NCBI GenBank assembly: GCA_028583605.1
Contig: CM053325.1
Coordinates: 61,693,121-61,757,120 of the forward strand
DNA from: Dastarcus helophoroides
Lineage: Eukaryota; Arthropoda; Insecta; Coleoptera; Bothrideridae
DNA length: 64,000 bases
Direction of reading: 5' to 3'
Shown here: positions 56,977-64,000 of the stretch, piece by piece
Layout: every line of letters begins with the position of its first letter
How positions within the stretch are numbered: position 1 is the stretch's first letter
Made by a program: the position numbers and the translations under genes
Notes under the pieces: generated by a model
Database searches by the model: none
What the model saw: only the letters and a program-made list of their open reading frames with translations
Told to the model about the DNA's origin: nothing

Positions 56977-57830
56977 TGAGGATTCCATACGGATGAAGGG
57001 AATATGCGTTTCCTCAGCGTTGTATCCATAAGTTAATCAGTTAAGTGATTAATCGGGATTTGAAATGGCTTTTAATATTGATTTATAGGATGTGTTTATC
57101 AAAATATGTCATAGAGATACAGAATAATATATTTAAATAATTAGGAAGACTTTAGTTTATAAGCTAGCTTTTTATTGCATAATTTTAAATTATATATATT
57201 TTATATTTTAATAATATTTAAATTAAATAATCCTGTAACTGCAACATTCAAACAAACCATTAATGAGTGTTGAAAATATATTACATCCTTATTACTAATA
57301 CATAAATGCGAATCTGTGTCTGCCTGTTTGTCCGCTTCAGTATTTCCAGATTTCGCACTCTTCTTCTTTTTTTTTTCAAATGGAAATTGAAAAGAATTTT
57401 AGTTTAAAATGTAAATAAGAATATTAAGAAAAAGGGTACACAGCAGAATATTGATTTTCGCTTACGAATTTAAATTTCTACAAAACTTTTTCGAAATTTT
57501 GAATTCAAAGGCAAAATTTAAAAATTATGTCGAAACTTCAAGATGAAAATTCAAAATATTTAAAAAAAGGGCACCAAGCAGAATATTGACTTTTGCTTAG
57601 TAATTTAAATTTCTACAAAACTGTTTTTCGAAATTTTGAATTCAAAGGCAACATTTGGAAATTATGTCGAAATTTGGGAATGAAATTTCAAAATGTTTAA
57701 AATAAATATTCCTCGACATTTCGATTGAAACATCGAAAGTGCCAAATTAAAGCCATATTAAAAAAAAAAAAAGTAAATGGGCCCTCATTACTTGAAGAAA
57801 TTTGGATATATTTCTGTACAGATAGGAGGT
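56977..57830. other. Gene-free stretch after cytochrome c
   Basis: AT-rich. Near 57295-57345 the sequence ATAAATGCGAATCTGTGTCT followed by GCCTGTTTGTCC resembles a tail common in insect mobile elements, but I cannot place it. From 57430 to 57700 there are two tandem copies, ~133 bp apart, of a block with GCAGAATATTGA and AATTTAAATTTCTACAAAAC. Confidence 0.5.
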
Positions 57831-58620
57831 TTGGTGGAACGGACTGGTCCTTGGTTATCTCCAAAAATTGAAATACATAACCTGTCCCCTGAAACCAAGA
57901 AAAAAACGTTGCAACGTTTGTTGTGTATTTTAATCTTTCTTGGTTTTAGGTTACAAGTTCTGTATTTCAATTTTAGACAGGAGGTCAGCTCTCAACGCGT
58001 ATAGGCAACTTTAAATGCAAACGCGTGCATTGCATACATTTTAAGCGGTCTTTAATGCATATTTTTACCAACTTAGAGGCTGAATTTTGAAAAATCCTCT
58101 CTTAGTGCTCACCTACGTATTACGGGGAACAGATGGGTGCAATTTCATGTTCTTAGACTCATTGGTTTAGTCTGTGCGTTGTCTGTCAGTCCGTGCTTAG
58201 AAATTTATTAAGTAGATAATCCGGATAATCGGAGATTTATTAAGTAGATTATTAAATGCCAAAGTGAATATTTGCTAAAAAAAATTGGTATTTCATTTTT
58301 TATGCAACTGGATTAATTTTATATCTAGTTTTCTTGGACCATAAGTAGGTTGTAATTAATCTAAAAATTTGAAATATTTTTCGAAACGTTGTGGAATTTT
58401 TAATTACTGTTCCTTTTTTATCATTTTTATTTTTGGTGGAACGGACTGGTCCTTGGTTATCTTTCAAAATTGAAATAGAAATCTTGTTCCCCGAAACCAA
58501 GAAAGATTAAAAAACACAACAAAGGTTGCTGGTTAACGCGTTCCGGTAGCCAAGCCATCATCTTTAGAGAGATACTGTCTGTTTTTTATTCTTTCTTGGT
58601 TTCAGGGGACAATTTTTATA
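57831..58620 (+). mobile_element. Composite block, copy X: FB1 hairpin + 450 bp + FB1 hairpin
   Basis: FB1 hairpin at 57831-57978 (inner palindrome AACGTTGCAACGTT), a 450 bp unique body with GTATTACGGGGAACAGATGG, and a second FB1 hairpin at 58436-58620. The whole is repeated in inverted orientation at 61060-61878 with scattered differences. Confidence 0.88.
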
Positions 58621-59129
58621 AGAAGTCAAATGTTCATAAAAAATAATGCAACTTTCAAAAATATTTTTCTTAGAATGTTTATTTTATTTAAATGTTATTA
58701 TTTCTTGAAATTTTTCAAAATTTACTAAAAATATTATTCTCAGACTTGGATTTCTATTAAAATTTTAATCTTGTTTTTAAAAAATAAACAAATTTTGTGA
58801 AAAAGTCGAAAGTTTCAAAAACAAATTCAATTTTAAATGGAAGTGTCCAGAAACAAAATATATCGAATTTTGAGATAAAAGTTAAAATTTAAAGAGTAAG
58901 ATGAATTTCGATCAATAATTTGAAATCACTGGGAATCAAATTTAAAATAGAAATTAAGAAAAAACAGATAACCAACAAAACTTTTGCTCAAAAAGAAATC
59001 GCGATTTTTGAAAAATAGGTACAATTTGGAAAAATTAAGAGAAAAAGATTGCATTTTCTAGAAAATATTTCAATTTTTCAAGAGTAAATCCAATTTTAAG
59101 ATCAAAATTGGAATTTTGAAATTAAACTA
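58621..59129. other. Gene-free AT-rich stretch
   Basis: Degenerate A-rich sequence; nothing recognised. Confidence 0.5.
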
Positions 59130-59345
59130 GTAATTGGAATACAAATCTTGTCCTCTGAAACCAAGAAAGATTAAAAAACACGACAGAGGTTGCTGGCTAA
59201 CGCGTTTCGATAGCCAAGCTATCATCTTCAGAGAGATACTTGGCTATCGAAACGCGTTAGCCAGTAACCTCTGTTGTGTTTTTTAATCTTTCTTGGTTTT
59301 AGGGGACAAGATTTCAATTTTTGAAGATAATCAAGGACCAAGGAT
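59130..59345. mobile_element. Fold-back hairpin element FB1, nearly complete
   Basis: Long arms with GGCTAACGCGTTTCGATAGC and the complement CTATCGAAACGCGTTAGCCA; loop CATCTTCAGAGAGATACTTG. Ends GAAGATAATCAAGGACCAAGG, losing the last terminal bases. Confidence 0.87.
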
Positions 59346-59599
59346 AACAAAAAAAAAGTAAAATAATATAAATAGTTTCAAAATGCATATGGCTTGTGTT
59401 TAAACAGTGAAATGCTTTTCGAAACAATTCCTCTTGACTCAGATTTGAAAGTAGTATTCCGTCATGAGGTTGGATTTTCCTCTTTTGCTAACCTCACGTT
59501 TACAATACATTACAAGTAAAAGTAAACTAATATTTTGGGATTTTTGTTAATATTTATAGAAAGTAGTAAAATATATATGAATGCATTTATATATGAAGG

Positions 59600-59607
59600 T
59601 ATATAAG
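59600..59607 (+). promoter_or_regulatory. TATA box of the small secreted protein gene
   Basis: TATATAAG 61 bases before the first ATG. A start site ~30 bases downstream would fall near 59630, leaving a short 5' leader. An alternative initiator TCAGTC lies at 59619. Confidence 0.6.
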
Positions 59608-59667
59608 AGTAGAATCTGTCAGTCAAAGTACATAGTTAATATCAGCTGCACAATTACTTCTTTAAAT

Positions 59668-60481
59668 ATGATGCCGAAAGTGGTAAGTGTTTAAAATTTA
59701 ATATCAAGTTATTTAATTTGGTTTTTAAACATTTAAATTATTATCGATAAAGTAAACTTATTTGACAATTAGAACATTACTTGGTTAGGGGTTTTCTTAT
59801 GAGTTTTATATTCGCATTTAAAAAAAAAAGGAAATTTTAAAACCAAATCTACCAAAAGCGTTTGTAAAGTAGCACAAAGAGGGTGTAACAGTTTTTTGAA
59901 ATGAAAACTTCTTAGAAGCATTTAACAGTTTCTAATAGAATGCAAACGCGTTACCATCACGCTAATGTCGTTACCAACATGCTTTAATGTTGACAGTGTA
60001 GCGTGATGGTAACGTGAAACCATAAGTTTACCCTCCATCCGAAATCTCTTAGCGCGCCTAAAAAAGTTTTCACTTAAAAAAAAACATCTACTTTCAATTT
60101 TTTGTGTCATTAAAAATATTATACCAATTTATGTTCCAGGTTAATATGGTTTTCGTAACACTATTGAGTTCTACGCTTGCGATACCAATATTTCCCAAAA
60201 GCATCGTAATTTCGAAACATGAGCCTGCTATTCTGAAGCCGATCATATTCCCTCTACCTAAACCGCTGCCAGTTTTGAGTTTGGTTAAAGGACCGCCTAA
60301 GATTTTACCCATTCCTGTACCTATACCTGTTCCAATAAAACCATTGACAGTGGAAGTGCCAACGAAGGAAATAACTTTTGCGAAATCTCTCCTAGTACCA
60401 GATCTAATTCCTTTTGAAGGAAAGATTGCTAATCATTATAATCCTAAAGAATTAATTCATCATGGATACGATCACATTTAA
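59668..60481 (+). CDS. Small secreted proline-rich protein, cuticle-type gene structure
   Basis: Two exons, 59668-59682 and 60140-60481, in phase with GT/AG borders, encode 118 residues. The first exon holds only MMPKV, and the intron falls inside the signal peptide (to about Ala19, core VFVTLLSSTLA), a layout common in insect cuticular protein genes. The mature part is rich in Pro, Ile, Val and Lys, with PLPKPLPVLSLVKGPPK and PIPVPIPVPIKPLTVEVP, and ends NPKELIHHGYDHI. There is no chitin-binding R&R consensus and no cysteine in the mature part, so I assign no function beyond secretion. It has its own TATA box. The gene lies between the inverted composite blocks at 57831-58620 and 61060-61878, and its intron contains a second hairpin element. 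Confidence 0.75.
59930..60080. mobile_element. Fold-back MITE FB2, copy 2 (intron of the small secreted gene)
   Basis: Hairpin of AACGCGTTACCATCACGCTA against AGCGTGATGGTAACGTG, with right edge GCGCGCCTAAAAAAGTTTTC. Related to 31021-31192. Confidence 0.75.
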
Positions 60482-61059
60482 AAATTAGATTAAATTTTTG
60501 ACTTATGTGATCCATTATAGTATGTAAATATACCTGCAATTAGATACATTGTTGTATAATTTTTTTACGACCCCACATTCTGTCTTGGAAAAGATGCTTA
60601 TTATTGTGCAAGCTTTAAGTAAACAAACAAATATTTTAAAAATATTTGTGCCTCATTTATGCGACAGTTTTATTGTAAAACTGGAAAAAGACTTATTTAT
60701 GAGTGGTATCCGTTTATAAAAAGCAGAAAATACTCTAAAACGAGTCTATTAAACAACTACTAATATTCAACTAATTATAATAGATAACAAGTGCTTACCT
60801 GTGATATTTGTTTAATTAATTAATTATTTGACTTCGAAACTATTTAGATTTTTAATCGATTTAATATGCAGACAAGAAGACTGAATAATGCGACTGATAA
60901 ACAATGGCGGGATGATTTATCAAAAAATATTGTCTGCTTTATTTGTAGCAACCTATAGCGTCTATAGTTAACCCTAAATTAAATTTTTACATTAAAATTT
61001 CCAACCCTTACTTCGTGTAATTCTTTTATATTCATAACTATTAAACTTTATTAACGATA
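60482..61059. other. Gene-free stretch after the small secreted gene
   Basis: AT-rich; ATTAAA near 60747 could serve as polyadenylation signal. Nothing else seen. Confidence 0.5.
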
Positions 61060-61878
61060 AAAAATTGAAATACAAATCTGGTCCCTTGAAACCAAGAAAG
61101 ATTAAAAAATACAACTAACGCTTTTCGATAGCCAAGCTATCATCTTCAGAGAGATACTATCAAAACGCGTTAGAGCAACATCTGTTGTGTTTTTTAATCC
61201 TTCTTGGTTTCAGGGAACCAGATTTGTATTTCAACTTTGAAAGATAAGCAAAGACCAGTCCATTTCAACAAAAAAAAACATAAACAAGGAACAGTAATTA
61301 AAAATTCCATAACGTTTCGATAAATATTTGAAACTTTTAGATTAATTAAAATCTACTTAGGGTCCAAGAAAGCCAGATATAAAATTAATCGAGTTGCATA
61401 AAAAATTAAATACCAATTTTTTTTAGCAAATCTTCATTTAATAATCTACTTAATAAATCTCCGATTATGCGGATTATCTACTCAATAAATCTCTAAGCAC
61501 GGACTGACAGACAACGCGCAGACTAAATCAATGAGTCTAGGACCATGAAATTGCACCCATCTGTTCCCCGTAATACGTAGGTGCGCACCAAGAGAGGATT
61601 TTTCAAAATTCAGCCTCTAAGTTGGTGAAAATATGCATTAATAACCGCTTAAAATGTATGCAAGGTACGTGATTGCATTTAAAATTGCCTATACGCGTTG
61701 GGAGCTGACCTTCTGTCTAAAATTGAAATACAGAATTTGTAACCTGAAAAAAAAAAAAGATTAAGAAACACAACAAACGTTGCAACGTTTGTTGTGTTTT
61801 TCAATCTTTTTTGATCTCAGGGGACAAGTTCTGTATTTCAATTTTTGAAGATAACCAAGAACCAGTTCGTCCCACCAA
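61060..61878 (-). mobile_element. Composite block, copy Y (inverted)
   Basis: FB1 hairpin at 61063-61270, a 450 bp body with CCATCTGTTCCCCGTAATAC, and FB1 hairpin at 61718-61878 ending AACCAGTTCGTCCCACC. It is the reverse complement of 57831-58620. Confidence 0.88.
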
Positions 61879-62494
61879 ACCAAAAAAGTTAAAATTTTGA
61901 AAAAATCCAATATTTTAAAAGAGTGAAAATTTAAAAAAAAGGTCGAAATTTCCGATTTTTCGAATAAAATCATAAAGATCGAAATTTCGAGAAAAAGTCG
62001 AAATTTCTGAAAAGTCTGAATTTGCAAAAAGGTCAAAATTTCGAGAACCAGTCAGAGTTTAAACGAAAGTGCGAATTTTCAAAAAAAAGTGGAACTCTTG
62101 AAAAAAGGTAGGAATTTTTAAAAATTTATTAATTCAACACTAAACAGATTTATCGTAAAAAATCAAAATTAAAAAAAGGATCGAAAATTCCAAATTGACA
62201 AAATTATCAAAGGTTTGAAATTTACAAGATAAGTTAAAATTTTAAAAAGACGAAACAATGGAAAATTGGAAACTGAAATTTTCCAAAATATAAAGTCGAA
62301 ATGTTCAAGTAAGTCAAGAATTTTCAATAAATATCAAAAAGTTTGATTTTTCAAAATAATCGTCGTTTTCAGAAAGCCAAAATTTTGAGAAAAGGTTAAA
62401 ATTTGTACAAACTATCAGACGCATATCAAAATTTAATTGGGACTGTTTTTCAGTCACAGGCAAGAGGGCGAGTTATTAAAAAACGTGTAAACAA
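61879..62494. other. Gene-free degenerate AT-rich stretch
   Basis: Degenerate GAAATTTCGAG-like repeats; no gene seen. Confidence 0.6.
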
Positions 62495-62703
62495 AGTGGA
62501 TATTTTAAAACGTCAACATTTTCAAAATGAGTCGAAAATTATTTCCAGTTTTCAAAGAAATCTGAAATTGTCGAAAAGGAAAAGTTTCGAAAAATGTCAA
62601 AATTTTCAAAACGGCGAATTATTGAAAAGCAAAAGTTTTGAATTCGCATATTTTAATAGAGCGAAATTCAAAAGCAAGATTAAAAGAATCGAAATCTTGA
62701 AAT
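62495..62703 (+). repeat. Conserved block preceding the 9 bp minisatellite, copy 2
   Basis: Begins AAGTGGATATTTTAAAACGT and ends with AGAATCGAAATCTTGAAATG. Shares its full length with copy 3 at 63411-63617 and its right half with copy 1. Confidence 0.9.
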
Positions 62704-63410
62704 GAATGAAACAAATGAAATAAATGAAACGAATTAAATGAATGAAATGAATGAAATGAATAAAACAAATTAAACGAATGAAACGAATAAAACAAATGAA
62801 ATGCACGAAACGAATGAAATGAATGAAAGGAATGATATAAATGAAACGAATGAAGCGAATGAAATGAATGAAACGAATGAAAGAATGAAACGAATGAAAG
62901 AATGAAACGAATGAAAGGAATGAAATGAATGTAACGAATGAAATGAATGAATCAAATAAAATGAATGAATCAAGTGAAATGAATAAAACGAATGAAATGA
63001 ATAAAACAAATAAAACGAATGAAACGAATAAAATGAATGAAACGAATCAAATGAATAAAACAAATAAAATGAATGAAACGAATAAAATGAATGAAACGGA
63101 TCAAACGAATCAAACAAATAAAATGAATGAAATAAATAGAACGAATAAAACACATAAAGTTAATGAAACGAATAAAATGAATGAAACGAATAAAATAAAT
63201 AAAACAAATGAAATAAATAAAAGGAATAAAACGAATGATATGAATAAAACGAATAAAATGAATTGAACGAATAAAATAAATAAAACGAATAAAATAAATG
63301 AAACCAATGAAATGAATGAAACGAATAAAATAAATGAAGCAAATAAAATAAATGAAACAAATAAAATGAATAAAACGAATAAAATGAATGAAACGAATGA
63401 AATGGGTAAA
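62704..63410 (+). repeat. Degenerate 9 bp minisatellite (GAAACGAAT, AAAATGAAT types)
   Basis: About 78 units. Far more variable than the array at 54312-56165. Long open frames rich in F, I, H, S or N, T, K result from the 9-base period only. Confidence 0.95.
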
Positions 63411-63617
63411 AAAGTGGATATTTTAAAACGTCGAAATTTTTAAACTGAGTCGAAAATTATTTCCAGTTTTCAAAGAATTGTGAAATTGTCGAAAAGGAAA
63501 AGTTTCGAAAAATGTCAAAATTTTCAAAACGCCGAATTTTCGAAATGTAAAAGTTTTGAATTCGCATATTTTAAAAGAGCGAATTCAAAAGCAAGATTAA
63601 ACGAATCGAAATTTTGA
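63411..63617 (+). repeat. Conserved block preceding the 9 bp minisatellite, copy 3
   Basis: Same landmarks as copy 2; it follows the previous minisatellite directly, so block plus array forms a tandem unit of ~915 bp. Confidence 0.9.
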
Positions 63618-64000
63618 AACGAATAAAACAAATGAATTAAATGAAATGAATTGAAATGAAAGAAATGAACGAAATGAACAAAATGAACGAAATGAACGAA
63701 ATGAACGAAATGAACGAAATAAACGAAATGAACAAAATGAACGAAATAAACGAAATGAACGAAATAAACGAAATGAACGAAATGAACGAAATAAACAAAA
63801 TGAATGAAATAAATTAAATGAATGAAATGAATAGAACAAATAGAACGAATGAAATGAATGAAAAGAATGAAATGAATGAAACGAATGAAATGAATGAAAC
63901 AAATGATATAAATGAAACGAATAAAATGAATGAAACGAATGAAAAAATAAAACAAATGAAAGAACGAAACGAATGAAACGAATGTAACAAATGAAACGAA
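63618..64000 (+). repeat. Degenerate 9 bp minisatellite, runs off the window end
   Basis: GAAATGAAC, GAAATAAAC and GAAACGAAT units continue to the last base of the window. Confidence 0.95.

Noticed and set aside
62606..63955. Open frames rich in F, I, H or N, T, K near the window end
   Set aside because: Again by-products of degenerate 9-base repeats; no start context, no domain, several frames at once.

Overview
This 64 kb window is nuclear DNA of an animal, almost certainly an insect. Short spliced exons with GT/AG borders, a Klhl10-type BTB-kelch gene, an Aps-type Nudix gene, a trypsin-like protease and a small secreted gene whose first coding exon ends inside the signal peptide all point that way. 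The order cannot be fixed from sequence alone; a beetle or similar repeat-rich, AT-rich genome is my guess. Genes are a small part of the window. Most of it is satellite DNA, minisatellite, degenerate AT-rich repeats built around a CGAAATTTCG core, and short non-autonomous transposons.

Layout. 1-9835: repeat DNA and a Klhl10-like gene on the minus strand (5 exons seen, last kelch exon missing), whose 4.2 kb intron is filled by a ~170 bp satellite. 9836-13130: gene-poor DNA. 13135-19870: a ~204 bp satellite array interrupted by a complete non-autonomous hAT element with an 8 bp target duplication. 20680-21721: Aps-like diphosphoinositol polyphosphate phosphohydrolase (minus, 3 exons). 21722-27089: promoter-side DNA, a small hAT remnant and a ~340-460 bp higher-order repeat array. 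27090-36396: a seven-exon Hsp70-family gene (plus) whose introns carry LINE tails, hairpin elements and MITEs. 36868-37623: tRNA-splicing endonuclease subunit Tsen15 (plus, 4 exons). 37624-45045: degenerate AT-rich repeats. 45046-46842: secreted trypsin-like serine protease (plus, 2 exons). 47138-53050: LINE tail and a 347 bp dimeric satellite. 54300-56165: a 9 bp minisatellite. 56662-56976: intronless cytochrome c. 57831-61878: a small secreted protein gene bracketed by inverted ~800 bp copies of a transposon-derived block. 62490-64000: two more copies of a unit made of a conserved block plus a 9 bp minisatellite.

The genes do not form an operon. The one functional thread I can propose is male germ line: Klhl10 (Cullin-3 adaptor) and the alternative cytochrome c are both needed for caspase activation in Drosophila spermatids, and the Hsp70 here is an atypical, intron-rich member without the usual EEVD tail. 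This is inference. The strongest sequence novelties are a family of fold-back hairpin elements with at least 15 copies, the inverted bracket around the small secreted gene, the duplicated exon fragment flanking the Klhl10 intronic satellite, and the conserved block that precedes every 9 bp minisatellite.
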